Assembly (NCBI GenBank): GCA_003246295.1
Contig: QKAS01000036.1
Span: 1-45,368 of the forward strand
Direction: 5' to 3'
DNA: 45,368 bases
Source of the DNA: Clostridia bacterium
Lineage (GTDB): Bacteria; Bacillota; Clostridia; Lachnospirales; Lachnospiraceae
Shown here: positions 18,240-26,512 of the stretch, piece by piece
Position numbering within the stretch: the stretch's first letter is position 1
How the letters are laid out: every line of letters begins with the position of its first letter
Notes under the pieces: generated by a model
Seen by the model: the letters and a program-made list of their open reading frames with translations, nothing else
Told to the model about the DNA's origin: nothing
Database searches by the model: none
Translations under genes and position numbers: made by a program

Positions 18240-18863
18240 ATGGAAAACTGGATTATTGATATTATGAATCAATTTGGCTATATTGGGATTACACTACTAA
18301 TAGCAATAGAGAATATTTTCCCACCAATTCCATCAGAAGTCATTCTGACCTTTGGCGGATTTATGACAACTTATACAACTTTAAGTGTTTGGGGAGTAAT
18401 AATTGCGGCTACTATTGGTTCATTACTAGGTGCAATTGTATTGTATGGTGTTGGTAGGGTACTTTCACCTGAGCGTCTTGGAAACATTCTTGATGGAAAA
18501 ATTGGTCAGTTACTTCATTTTAATAAGGAAGATGTATTTAAAGCCTGTGATTGGTTCAATCATAAAGGTAAAAGTACAGTTTTATTTTGTCGCTGTATCC
18601 CAGTGATTAGAAGTTTAATTTCGATTCCTGCTGGTATGGCTAAGATGAGATTAGGCATATTCATACTTATGACTTTAATTGGTTCCCTAGTATGGAATGT
18701 CATATTAGTTTATCTTGGAGTAACGGCTGGAGCATCATGGAATAAAATTGTAGCTGGCACCGATGTGTATACTAAAATATCGGTCATTGTCTTAGGCGTC
18801 ATTTTTGTAATAGCAGCATTTCTATTTATTAAAAGGAGAGTAAAAGCACAGAAATCAGCATGA
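18240..18863 (+). CDS. DedA-family membrane protein
   Basis: 207 residues from the ATG at 18240 (MENWIIDIMNQFGYIG), which matches the usual family start. An in-frame ATG at 18153 would add 29 polar residues with no ribosome binding site. The family signatures are present: ENIFPPIPSEVIL near the start, and R-C-I-P-V-I-R-S-L-I-S-I-P-A-G near residue 125. Members include UptA-type flippases that return undecaprenyl phosphate to the inner face of the membrane. Together with the PAP2 gene this fits a carrier-recycling set. The specific substrate here is inferred. Confidence 0.9.
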   Translation: MENWIIDIMNQFGYIGITLLIAIENIFPPIPSEVILTFGGFMTTYTTLSVWGVIIAATIGSLLGAIVLYGVGRVLSPERLGNILDGKIGQLLHFNKEDVFKACDWFNHKGKSTVLFCRCIPVIRSLISIPAGMAKMRLGIFILMTLIGSLVWNVILVYLGVTAGASWNKIVAGTDVYTKISVIVLGVIFVIAAFLFIKRRVKAQKSA

Positions 18864-18936
18864 TAAAGGTGAGCATCATAACATTTGAACTGTACGAAGT
18901 CAAAACACGCCCGCTATATGGATAGAATGGTTATGA

Positions 18937-20298
18937 TTAGTCTATGGGGATTTTAATGACCATTGTAGTTCCTATACCAAGCTGACTCGTGGCAGTGATC
19001 GTCCCTTTGTGGCTCCGTACAATCAATTGAACGATTGATAGACCGAGACCAAAACCACCAATTGAGCGGGATCTGGCTTTGTCTACACGAAAGAAACGGT
19101 CGAAAATATGTGAAAGCTCATCTTCAGGGATACCAATACCGGTATCCTCTATTTTTATGGAAATATTTTTTTTTGATAATGAATAATCCAATATAATTGT
19201 TCCACCTGCAGGGGTATATTTTATACTGTTATCAATAAGAGCTCTTAGCATCTGTTTCAATAAACCTCTATCTGCGCGAATAGAAACATCCATAGTATCT
19301 GTGTGTTCTATCTGATGATCATGCGTTAACATTTTAGTTTCATCTATAACTTCAAAAATAAGATCTTGTAGGCTAAAGATCTGATAATCTAATGACAGCA
19401 GATCATTATCGCTTTTTGATAAAAAAAGTAAAGTATCTAAAAGTCCTGTCATGTTCTTGATTTCTCTTTTTATAGATTGGATTCCTTCTTCTAAAACTTC
19501 AGGCTGTTCTTTGCCCCAACAATCTATTAGATCAATATATCCTTTGATTACAGCTAATGGTGTTGCTAACTCATGAGAGGCATCTAGAGTAAATTGATTT
19601 TGTCGTTCGTAAGAGTCTTGAATACGTTCGAGCAGGTCATTGAATGTATCTGCAAGCCGTTTCAATTCATCGTCAGGACCTGAGATGGTGATGCGTTGAG
19701 CCAGATTACTTATGCTAATTTCCTTAGCTTGAATTGTAATTTTATCAATTGGTTTTAATGCTTTTTTACTGATAAAAAAACCAACTCCAATGGAAAATAA
19801 AAGAATAAAAAGATCTACAATAGACATGATTTTTAATAGCGCATGGAGATATTCCTGCTCATTATCCATATTTTTAATATTTTGTATAAGAACAGTTCCT
19901 AAACCTATAATCTCTTTTTTTTCATTCAGATATAATATTTGGCTATTATTATTTTTCATATGCTTTACTGTGCCTGTTGTATATTCTGGTAGCGCCAACT
20001 TAAATTCCTCAAATGTATTATATATGGTTTTTCCATTAATCAAAACTCTTAATCCTACATTTTCAGCTATTTGGGAAAAACTCTCAAAATTCGTTTCATC
20101 TAAATTATCTTTGGAAATAAGTTCTTCACTTATTGCTAGATTCATCATCTCTAGTTGGCTAGAAGAAGTTTGATAAACATAATAACTTATACTTATATAT
20201 GTTGCCACATTTACTGATAACAATGCAACTGAAAAGATTACTGCATAAACCACAGCCAATCGGAGGGATATTTTTTTTGTTTTAAGAGAGATTTTCAT
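18937..20298 (-). CDS. Membrane sensor histidine kinase (system 3)
   Basis: 453 residues. Membrane segments at about 13-35 and 158-180 flank an outer sensor of about 120 residues. HAMP follows, then the H-box with DASHELATPLAVIKG, the N-box ALIDNSIKYT, and GFGLGLSIV. The H-box has Ala where most kinases have Arg (HELRTP); the His itself is kept. AAAGGAG, 9 nt before the start, overlaps the end of the regulator gene, so the two are coupled. Arrangement beside a PepSY gene recalls B. subtilis YkoGH-YkoI. The gene converges with the DedA gene, and no clear terminator lies in the 73 nt between them. Confidence 0.93.
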   Translation of the reverse strand: MKISLKTKKISLRLAVVYAVIFSVALLSVNVATYISISYYVYQTSSSQLEMMNLAISEELISKDNLDETNFESFSQIAENVGLRVLINGKTIYNTFEEFKLALPEYTTGTVKHMKNNNSQILYLNEKKEIIGLGTVLIQNIKNMDNEQEYLHALLKIMSIVDLFILLFSIGVGFFISKKALKPIDKITIQAKEISISNLAQRITISGPDDELKRLADTFNDLLERIQDSYERQNQFTLDASHELATPLAVIKGYIDLIDCWGKEQPEVLEEGIQSIKREIKNMTGLLDTLLFLSKSDNDLLSLDYQIFSLQDLIFEVIDETKMLTHDHQIEHTDTMDVSIRADRGLLKQMLRALIDNSIKYTPAGGTIILDYSLSKKNISIKIEDTGIGIPEDELSHIFDRFFRVDKARSRSIGGFGLGLSIVQLIVRSHKGTITATSQLGIGTTMVIKIPID

Positions 20299-20304
20299 CG
20301 TTTT

Positions 20305-20985
20305 TTACTCCTTTAAGCTATATCCTACGCCTCTTATTGTTCGAATTAATTTTCTGTCAAAAGGATAATCGATTTTATTACGAAGATATCTAATATATAC
20401 ATCCAGGATATTAGTATCCCCACCGAAATCATAGCCCCAAACCTGTTCGATTAGCTGACTTCGTGTCATCACTATTCCTTTGTTGATAATTAAACATTCT
20501 AGTAAATCATATTCTGTTTTCGTCAATTCCAAGGAAAGCCCATTTCTTATTACTTCTCTGGTTGAAAGATTTACATGTAAGTCACCACAAATAATTAATT
20601 TCTGCTCTGGACTTCGGGTTACCCCCCTTCGAAGGCCTGCTCTAATTCGGGCAAAAAGTTCCTCACGTTCGAAAGGCTTTGTAATGAAATCATCTGCACC
20701 CTGATCTAACCCTCGTACTTTGTCAGTTAAATCCCTCTTGGCTGTCAACATAATAATTGTAACATTGGAATTTTCACGTATTTTTTTACAAACTTCCATT
20801 CCGCTTATTTGTGGTAGCATCAGATCAAGTAGAACCAAAGAGTAGTTCACATTATAGAATTGTTTCAGTCCTTCGTTGCCATCATAAGCAATATCAAAAG
20901 AATATCCCTCATACTTTAACTCTAATTCCAGAATTCTAACAATTGCTCTATCATCTTCAATGATTAATATGTCTTTTTGTTCCAT
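20305..20985 (-). CDS. OmpR-family response regulator (system 3)
   Basis: 226 residues with the receiver acidic pair D11-D12, phospho-acceptor Asp54 in LLDLMLP, the K in TKPFER, and a C-terminal winged helix ending IRGVGYSL. The ribosome binding site AAAGGAG lies in the last codons of the upstream peptidase-like gene (2-nt gap), so the three genes form one operon. The CTCAG repeats before the PepSY gene at 22082 are its best candidate target. Confidence 0.95.
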   Translation of the reverse strand: MEQKDILIIEDDRAIVRILELELKYEGYSFDIAYDGNEGLKQFYNVNYSLVLLDLMLPQISGMEVCKKIRENSNVTIIMLTAKRDLTDKVRGLDQGADDFITKPFEREELFARIRAGLRRGVTRSPEQKLIICGDLHVNLSTREVIRNGLSLELTKTEYDLLECLIINKGIVMTRSQLIEQVWGYDFGGDTNILDVYIRYLRNKIDYPFDRKLIRTIRGVGYSLKE

Positions 20986-20987
20986 TG

Positions 20988-21494
20988 TTAAGGCTCCTTT
21001 CTATACTTTTCTAAAAACTCTGAATGAAAGAGTAAAATAATTAGTCCACAGATGCCACTAACATAATAGAAATCTTTAATGTCAAAAATGACAAAGTTTT
21101 TAATGCATATAAAATCAAGAGTATGTCCCCAAAATATCTTATCAAATATTGAGGCAAGGATTCCTGCATTTAACATACACCATAATATGTTATATTTTTT
21201 GCCAAGATTATATTTCGTTAATTTTATACTCAAAGAGTCATATGATCCGATTAAAAATAGAATCATCATTATATTTATTATAATATAAAAAGATTGACTA
21301 TAACCAACTTGCCACCTGGCATTCATATAATTACCATAATCATTAAAAATCGTATGAATGGATAAAATGTTATTTTGAGGGATGCTAACATTATATGGAA
21401 ATGTATAAAATACAATTATTTTTGCAATTTGATCTAGTAGTACAAACCCAAGAACCATGAGATAATTCTTTAGTCGAATTCTTCTAAAATTCAT
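20988..21494 (-). CDS. Divergent signal peptidase II (LspA)-like protein
   Basis: 168 residues and four membrane segments, as in LspA. The N-terminal D-Q-I-A-K motif is present, and both likely catalytic aspartates are kept, in S-I-F-D-K and T-L-D-F, matching the usual DR and VDF motifs. The rest is very diverged and the protein is richer in aromatic residues than housekeeping LspA. Such enzymes cut the signal peptide from lipidated prolipoproteins. It is the first gene of an operon with a response regulator and kinase. It may serve a subset of lipoproteins or act as a signalling protease; this is inferred. Confidence 0.75.
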   Translation of the reverse strand: MNFRRIRLKNYLMVLGFVLLDQIAKIIVFYTFPYNVSIPQNNILSIHTIFNDYGNYMNARWQVGYSQSFYIIINIMMILFLIGSYDSLSIKLTKYNLGKKYNILWCMLNAGILASIFDKIFWGHTLDFICIKNFVIFDIKDFYYVSGICGLIILLFHSEFLEKYRKEP

Positions 21495-21541
21495 ATAAAC
21501 CTCTTTCTTTGTGATAGTATATCGGTAATGTTTTCGAATAA

Positions 21542-21575
21542 AACAATACTCCCATAAAATTATGAGAGTATTGTT
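21542..21575 (-). terminator. Terminator of the PepSY gene (minus strand)
   Basis: A near-perfect 34-nt palindrome with arms AACAATACTC and GAGTATTGTT, plus inner CATAA/TTATG, is followed on the minus strand by TTATT. It separates the PepSY gene from the operon of system 3. Confidence 0.65.
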
Positions 21576-21620
21576 ACAAAAGGTGTGTTTATTCTAAATG
21601 TATCTCATACTTTACAGAGA

Positions 21621-22082
21621 TTATTCGTTAAGTCCTTCCGAACTTTCAGTGCTATCTTCTTCCTCAACGTTATCATTATCCTGATCTTTTGATTCATTTC
21701 CTTCTGATTCAATTTCCTCAGTATCATTGCCGGATTCAGTTTTCAAAATTACACCTGAATTTGCATCAACTTTTACATCATTTTCTGTACTACCTGATAA
21801 GATATTTACACCGTAAACAATTACACCATCTTCATCTTCTAATTCAATAGATACAAAGGTTCCACCTTGTATCGAATCCAGTGCTGTTGCTTTTGCCTGT
21901 TCTTCTGTAATGGTTACATTTGTGTTTTCAAGTGTTAGCTCATCATCCTTTTCTTCTGAACGTTCTGTAGTCTTATTTGTTGCAGTATTTGCTTTAACTA
22001 ATTGACTTGCAGGAACTGCGCTAACGACAGCTACCATTGACAATACGCCTATAAAAGATAAAACAATTGATTTTTTTTTCAT
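21621..22082 (-). CDS. Secreted PepSY-domain protein
   Basis: 153 residues with a signal peptide (1-31, ending near SAVPASQLVKA). One PepSY domain (about 50-115) follows: TEEQAKATALDSIQGGTFVSIELEDEDG is the helix-strand unit, and VDANSGVILKTE the end. The last 35 residues are Glu/Asp/Asn/Ser rich. GGAGG precedes the start by 9 nt. PepSY proteins are thought to inhibit proteases or to modulate sensor kinases. The promoter has three CTCAG boxes at 11-bp multiples, pointing to control by system 3. Confidence 0.85.
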   Translation of the reverse strand: MKKKSIVLSFIGVLSMVAVVSAVPASQLVKANTATNKTTERSEEKDDELTLENTNVTITEEQAKATALDSIQGGTFVSIELEDEDGVIVYGVNILSGSTENDVKVDANSGVILKTESGNDTEEIESEGNESKDQDNDNVEEEDSTESSEGLNE

Positions 22083-22155
22083 TATAAATACCTCCTACGA
22101 TATTTTTATTTGGTTTTGTGTACTCATGTAACGTGTGATCACCTTTTGTAATTTA

Positions 22156-22209
22156 ATTCTATTACCCTAATCTGAGATTTACCTTAGGTGAATCTGAGAG
22201 TTCACTGAG
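22156..22209 (-). promoter_or_regulatory. Promoter of PepSY gene with CTCAG repeats at 11-bp steps
   Basis: Read on the minus strand, CTCAG occurs at 22209-22205, 22198-22194 and 22176-22172, spaced 11 and 22 bp. A -10 (TAGAAT) starts at 22161, 16 bp after the first base of the last TCTCAG hexamer. This is the layout of an OmpR-family activated promoter, with a box different from sites A-E. Confidence 0.65.
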
Positions 22210-22233
22210 AGTTTAAGTAACAGTGCATATATA

Positions 22234-22905
22234 TTAGTCGGCTACTTCAGCAGTTCCATCAGCTTTTTCAACATTGAAGGAAGCGGGCTGATATCCGGCA
22301 GCATGTAGTTGTACTGCAAAAGTCAAGCCGTTGGCAGAGGTTCCATAAAGACCGTTCATATTACCATAATAGTGCCCTGCTTGAGATAAATCGTTATCAA
22401 AGTGTAGCGTAACTGTTTCACCTGCTTTCACTGTTAAGCCATCTAATTTTTGATAATAACTTTCTACTTGATCGGTATTTACCTTATCGGTAATTGTGTA
22501 GTAAATATCAAAGTTACTAAGATCTTTTGTCCCATTATTAACAAATGTAATTTCCAAGTGATCAGCAGTTGCGTTGTCTTCAACTCTGGAATCTGTGATT
22601 TTAACAGGAAGAGCAGTTGTACTTGTCTCGCTTATAAGATTATCTGTGAATAATGGGGATGTGTCATCTTTATCATTTGTTCCATCTCCGTCGGTATCGC
22701 TAAGGTGAGGATTCGTCCCATAAGTTTTTTCAACCGTATCAGGAATACCATCACCATCCTCATCGGTTCCTTGTGAAGCAGTATCCGGTGTAACTGTTTT
22801 AGCAGATTGATCTGTTGAAGTTGTTGTGCTTGTCTGACCACAGCCTGATAGCAGAGTGGTTCCTAGTACAAAAGTTAAAATAATTGCATAAATTGATTTT
22901 TTCAT
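22234..22905 (-). CDS. Lipoprotein with thrombospondin type 3-like calcium repeats
   Basis: 223 residues. The lipobox LLSGC puts the lipidated Cys at residue 22. A Thr/Ser/Gln-rich linker follows, then two calcium-binding type repeats (DEDGDGIPD and DTDGDGTND, about 48-85), then a C-terminal beta-rich domain of about 110 residues resembling an Ig-like fold. The reading frame runs far upstream, but GGAGG lies 8 nt before the ATG at 22905, giving MKKSIYAIIL. It is the last gene of the ABC operon (14 nt after the permease) and probably acts at the outer face of the membrane with it. Confidence 0.82.
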   Translation of the reverse strand: MKKSIYAIILTFVLGTTLLSGCGQTSTTTSTDQSAKTVTPDTASQGTDEDGDGIPDTVEKTYGTNPHLSDTDGDGTNDKDDTSPLFTDNLISETSTTALPVKITDSRVEDNATADHLEITFVNNGTKDLSNFDIYYTITDKVNTDQVESYYQKLDGLTVKAGETVTLHFDNDLSQAGHYYGNMNGLYGTSANGLTFAVQLHAAGYQPASFNVEKADGTAEVAD

Positions 22906-22919
22906 TTTAATTTCCTCCA

Positions 22920-23888
22920 TTATTCTTGATAAATGTTTTCGCGTTTCAAAAAGACCATATAGGCCAAAAGCCATAAAATAATACTTGGTGCTAATAGACC
23001 TAAAACATCGATCCATTTTATTGATAAAACTTCTAAGGCTGTATTTTGTTCAAAGCCTGGTTTGATGTTAAGTAAAGCAAAGCCTACTCTTTCATAATGT
23101 TTTGTCGGTGACATTTGTTCAATCCCATCCCGGGTAGTTTCGTAGAACTTAAAATGATCAAGGACTTTCTGTGTATCGGCTTTGTTCATTCCCATTGAGG
23201 AAAAGAAGCCTCCAGGCAATTGGTTATCCATGTCCATGGTATCACCAATTTGTGGTAGTATAAATGAAATAACAAGCCATATAATGACAGTAATCAGCAG
23301 TGCTTTATTTCCATTTGGTATCAAAACTGCCAAGAAAATACCAAGAACCAGAAAAAATGTCATATATAAAAAGGACATTAAGAAAAATAAAAACATTCTT
23401 ACAATATCACCAGATGATATGGGTGCACTACTGATCACAACTACTGAAACTAAAGTAATAATTGATGTGACAAATGTGATTGCAAAAAGTAATATCATAT
23501 TTCCTATCACTTTTCCGTTTAGAAAAGTGTCTCTAAAGATTTGTCTGGATAAAATAAGTTTTAAAGTGCCACTTCTTTTTTCTTTTACTACCGAGGCATT
23601 ACCTAATACCATAGCCAAAAGTGCACCTAAAAGTCCGATATAATTAACAAAACTTTTAGAAGAAGATAAAGGATTTAAATTAGGTGCAGCTGGGAAAGTA
23701 GTTTTCCCAAGGGACTTCAAAAAACTAATGGACTGATTGTAACTATCTAAACTTACTTTTACTTGATAGGAACCAAGTACAACAGATACAATTGTCAATA
23801 AAAGCAGCATGCCAAGAATGATAAGAAATAATTTGTTTTTTAAGGCATCTGTTATTTCTTTTTTTATAACGACTAACATTGGACTCAT
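22920..23888 (-). CDS. ABC-2 family transporter permease (second copy)
   Basis: About 322 residues with six hydrophobic segments and a large outer loop between segments 1 and 2, as in ABC-2 permeases of the ABC-type ATPase/permease sets for drugs or peptides. GGAGG 7 nt before the ATG at 23888 (MSPMLVVIKKEI) rules against the longer in-frame start. It shares the motif KEKRSGTLKLILSR with the GERENGTLRLLLTR of the permease at 24711, so the two are paralogs and likely form a heterodimer with the ATPase at 25627. Confidence 0.9.
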   Translation of the reverse strand: MSPMLVVIKKEITDALKNKLFLIILGMLLLLTIVSVVLGSYQVKVSLDSYNQSISFLKSLGKTTFPAAPNLNPLSSSKSFVNYIGLLGALLAMVLGNASVVKEKRSGTLKLILSRQIFRDTFLNGKVIGNMILLFAITFVTSIITLVSVVVISSAPISSGDIVRMFLFFLMSFLYMTFFLVLGIFLAVLIPNGNKALLITVIIWLVISFILPQIGDTMDMDNQLPGGFFSSMGMNKADTQKVLDHFKFYETTRDGIEQMSPTKHYERVGFALLNIKPGFEQNTALEVLSIKWIDVLGLLAPSIILWLLAYMVFLKRENIYQE

Positions 23889-23892
23889 TTTA

Positions 23893-24714
23893 TTACCTCC
23901 TTCCATGTTTTTTGAAATATAGGATTGTAAAAATCAGCAATACTCCAATGATTCCAGTAATCCACCAAAAATAATTTACACTGGTTGATACATTGACTGG
24001 GATAGAAATACTATTGCTGGTCACATCTGAATTAGTGCAACTTATATTAATTGGATATTGACCTGCCTGTCCGGAAGAAGGAATTGTAACCTTCAATTTA
24101 TATAGACTGTTTTCTCCCGGCTTAAGGGTTAAGTTTGCAGGATCTACATTCTCAACAATCCATTTATAGGGAGGATCAACCTGCAAACTGAGGTCAGTCA
24201 GGTCTTTATTCCCTGTATTTGTAATGCCTATCTCAAGCATTATACTATCTCCATTTATTGCTTTGAGTGACTGTATGTTGCTTGAAATAGAAAGAGCATA
24301 ATCTTGGTTAAGTGTAAAAGATACAGATAGGGATTCTTTAACACCATCATCGCGTATGATTTCTAAGGGAATAGACATATCAGCAACACTTGTATTAAGT
24401 GGCACATCAATAAAAAAATCAATAATATTTTTTTGTGATGCATCTAATGTAATGTTGTTAACTACATTGCCATCAAGAGAAAAGTATCCATTAAATCCTT
24501 CAGGTAACTGACCAGTGCTCAATGTGTATGTATGTGACACGGTATCAGTGTTTTCCAAAGCAATTCGTGCATTGGTGGTCTCACCAGGAACAATCTCGTA
24601 ATTGGTTGTAATATTAGGTACTTCGCTTGCAAATACTTGAATACCATTTTGCATAAAACTAAAAACTAAGGTAAGTAAAAAAAGAACAGAAAAAATGGTT
24701 TTTTTTGTTTTCAT
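23893..24714 (-). CDS. NEW3-domain membrane-anchored protein of the ABC operon
   Basis: 273 residues: a signal peptide (1-29), two Ig-like beta domains (about 35-135 and 140-240), and a C-terminal membrane anchor (about 246-266) with a basic tail. The second domain has NTGNKDLTDLSLQVDPP and a LKPGE turn, as in the NPCBM-associated NEW3 family. Its start overlaps the preceding permease stop by 4 nt (ATGA), and its stop is 4 nt before the next permease, so it is an integral part of the operon. NEW3 proteins often accompany ABC-2 transporters; they may bind an outer ligand or stabilise the complex. Confidence 0.85.
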   Translation of the reverse strand: MKTKKTIFSVLFLLTLVFSFMQNGIQVFASEVPNITTNYEIVPGETTNARIALENTDTVSHTYTLSTGQLPEGFNGYFSLDGNVVNNITLDASQKNIIDFFIDVPLNTSVADMSIPLEIIRDDGVKESLSVSFTLNQDYALSISSNIQSLKAINGDSIMLEIGITNTGNKDLTDLSLQVDPPYKWIVENVDPANLTLKPGENSLYKLKVTIPSSGQAGQYPINISCTNSDVTSNSISIPVNVSTSVNYFWWITGIIGVLLIFTILYFKKHGRR

Positions 24715-25634
24715 AAGACATTCTCCTTTTGCACGGATGTATATGAAAATATAAGGAAAATAACAGTTGGTAGCATGATCGTAACAATCGCCAAAATATT
24801 TTTCTTGATAATACTAAAAACACTATCAAAAGCGGTACTAGATACGACTTGGAGCAAATCACTGCTGATGTTTTTAAATTGTACTGCAGGAGATAAAAGT
24901 TCAATTATTCTTGAAATAGCAGTATCGGTTGGAACCTGGGTTACGGTACTTGATACTGAACTAAGTGCATAGGCAAAATTCCTCTGGGTATCTGCAAGCT
25001 GCGGTATTACAAAGCTTATAAAAATCCATACGATCATCATGATCAGAAAGCCAAATGCCCTATCCCTTGTCTTTAGTGAAACAAACAAGGTTGCTATATA
25101 AAAAGACATCATATAGACAAAGGCAAGAATCATGAACAGAGCCAGACGGAGTATTTCACTTAAATTGGGAATCATACCTGTTGCTACAGTAAAAAGCCCT
25201 AGGTTGAATAGCAGAGTTACGCTTAGTAAAGCCCCAATAATCATTCCGGCTCCGGCCAGTTTACCGGTTATTATCTGATCGCGATAAAAGGGCCTTGTCA
25301 GTAATAGCCGTAAAGTTCCATTTTCCCGTTCACCACTAAAGGCATCAAATCCAAGAAATATTGCAAGAACTGCACCGATCATAGTGACATATTCTATAAT
25401 GTTACTTAATATTGCAAGAGGATAAATTTCAGGTGCGGTAGGGATTGCACTTCCTTGTGACTGGGCCATGGAAACAATGTCCTGATATGCTTGCATCTCT
25501 GCACTTTTTGTGGTGGAACCAATGTATACAGAGGCAATGGACATAAGTAGGAACAGCAGTACGATAACCAAAAAGACTTTATCCTTGTAAGCGGTTTTAA
25601 ATTCTTTTTTCGCGAAAACGGCAATACTATTCAT
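24711..25634 (-). CDS. ABC-2 family transporter permease (first copy)
   Basis: 307 residues, six hydrophobic segments, with the typical cytoplasmic motif GERENGTLRLLLTRP. The start (GGAGG 8 nt upstream) overlaps the ATPase stop by 8 nt. It forms the membrane part of the exporter together with the paralog at 22920. Confidence 0.92.
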   Translation of the reverse strand: MNSIAVFAKKEFKTAYKDKVFLVIVLLFLLMSIASVYIGSTTKSAEMQAYQDIVSMAQSQGSAIPTAPEIYPLAILSNIIEYVTMIGAVLAIFLGFDAFSGERENGTLRLLLTRPFYRDQIITGKLAGAGMIIGALLSVTLLFNLGLFTVATGMIPNLSEILRLALFMILAFVYMMSFYIATLFVSLKTRDRAFGFLIMMIVWIFISFVIPQLADTQRNFAYALSSVSSTVTQVPTDTAISRIIELLSPAVQFKNISSDLLQVVSSTAFDSVFSIIKKNILAIVTIMLPTVIFLIFSYTSVQKENVL

Positions 25635-26355
25635 TATTTACACCTCCTTCAATTGAGAAATAAATCTCCTCCAAGGATTTGGCATCTTTAAAATTTTCTT
25701 TTAAGTTTGAAAGAGACTCTGAAACCAATAACTTTCCATGACTGATGATTCCTATGTCAGTACATATTTTAGTAACTTCAGATAATAAATGGGTATTCAT
25801 AAAGATAGTAGTGCCCCATTCTGCATTAATTTTAAGAAGTATATTGCGAATATCCTTAGTACCCTGTGGATCTAATCCGGATGTTGGTTCATCAAGAAAT
25901 AGTATTTTTGGTTTGTGTAAAATAGCCTGGGCAATTCCAATTCTCTGACGCATGCCTTTGGAAAATGTCTTTACTTTTTTGTCTGTCCACTCAGTAAAAT
26001 TCAGCATATTTAGAACTTCGTCTATATTCTTATTTACATCTTTAACCTTTGACAGCTTTCCAAAAAACTGAAGATTCTCTCTTGCTGTTAAGTCTCCATA
26101 TAGCATGACATTTTCAGGTAGATAGCCTAATAAATTTCTTACCTGCAGGTTATCTTTTACTACATCAAACCCATCAATAGTTGCACTGCCGGAAGTTGGC
26201 AGAATCAGAGTGGTCAGCATGGAAAGAGAGGTTGTTTTTCCCGCCCCATTGTGCCCTAGAAAACCGAAAATGGCACCGTCCTTTACTGTTAGATTTAATT
26301 TATCAACCGCCGTAAAGTCTTGATATTTTTTTGTTAAATCCTTCGTAACTAGCAT
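25627..26355 (-). CDS. ABC transporter ATP-binding protein
   Basis: 242 residues. Walker A GHNGAGKTTS (about 34-43), signature FSKGMRQRIGIAQA (about 136), Walker B ILFLDEPTSGLD (about 156), and a H-loop in MNTHLLSEV. This is the ATPase of a multidrug or peptide-type exporter, of the CcmA/BcrA group. First gene of a five-gene minus-strand operon, divergent from response regulator 2 with a 157-bp shared regulatory region. Confidence 0.95.
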   Translation of the reverse strand: MLVTKDLTKKYQDFTAVDKLNLTVKDGAIFGFLGHNGAGKTTSLSMLTTLILPTSGSATIDGFDVVKDNLQVRNLLGYLPENVMLYGDLTARENLQFFGKLSKVKDVNKNIDEVLNMLNFTEWTDKKVKTFSKGMRQRIGIAQAILHKPKILFLDEPTSGLDPQGTKDIRNILLKINAEWGTTIFMNTHLLSEVTKICTDIGIISHGKLLVSESLSNLKENFKDAKSLEEIYFSIEGGVNNE

Positions 26356-26401
26356 ATAAATTCCTCCTTTATCTATTTGAACAATATTAGCTTATACATG
26401 A

Positions 26402-26434
26402 ATGATACATTGCCAAAATGAGAAAAAGATGAGA
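26402..26434 (-). promoter_or_regulatory. Site E: promoter of the ABC operon with paired TCTCAT boxes
   Basis: On the minus strand TCTCAT begins at 26434 and again at 26423, 11 bp apart. A -10 (TATCAT) begins at 26407, 16 bp after box 2. This mirrors site D in the same intergenic region, so one regulator probably drives both directions. Confidence 0.65.
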
Positions 26435-26448
26435 AATAAATTATATTT

Positions 26449-26481
26449 TCTCATCTAATATTCATATGACTATGATAAAAT
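26449..26481 (+). promoter_or_regulatory. Site D: promoter of two-component system 2 with paired boxes
   Basis: TCTCAT (26449-26454) and ATTCAT (26460-26465) are 11 bp apart. The -10 (TAAAAT, 26476-26481) begins 16 bp after box 2. Confidence 0.65.
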
Positions 26482-26512
26482 GTAGTTATAATTCCGTTAG
26501 GAGGTATGTGAA

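Noticed and set aside
23182..23643. 153-codon plus-strand frame opposite the ABC-2 permease
   Set aside because: The minus-strand frame has full permease features, a ribosome binding site and operon spacing; the plus frame has none.
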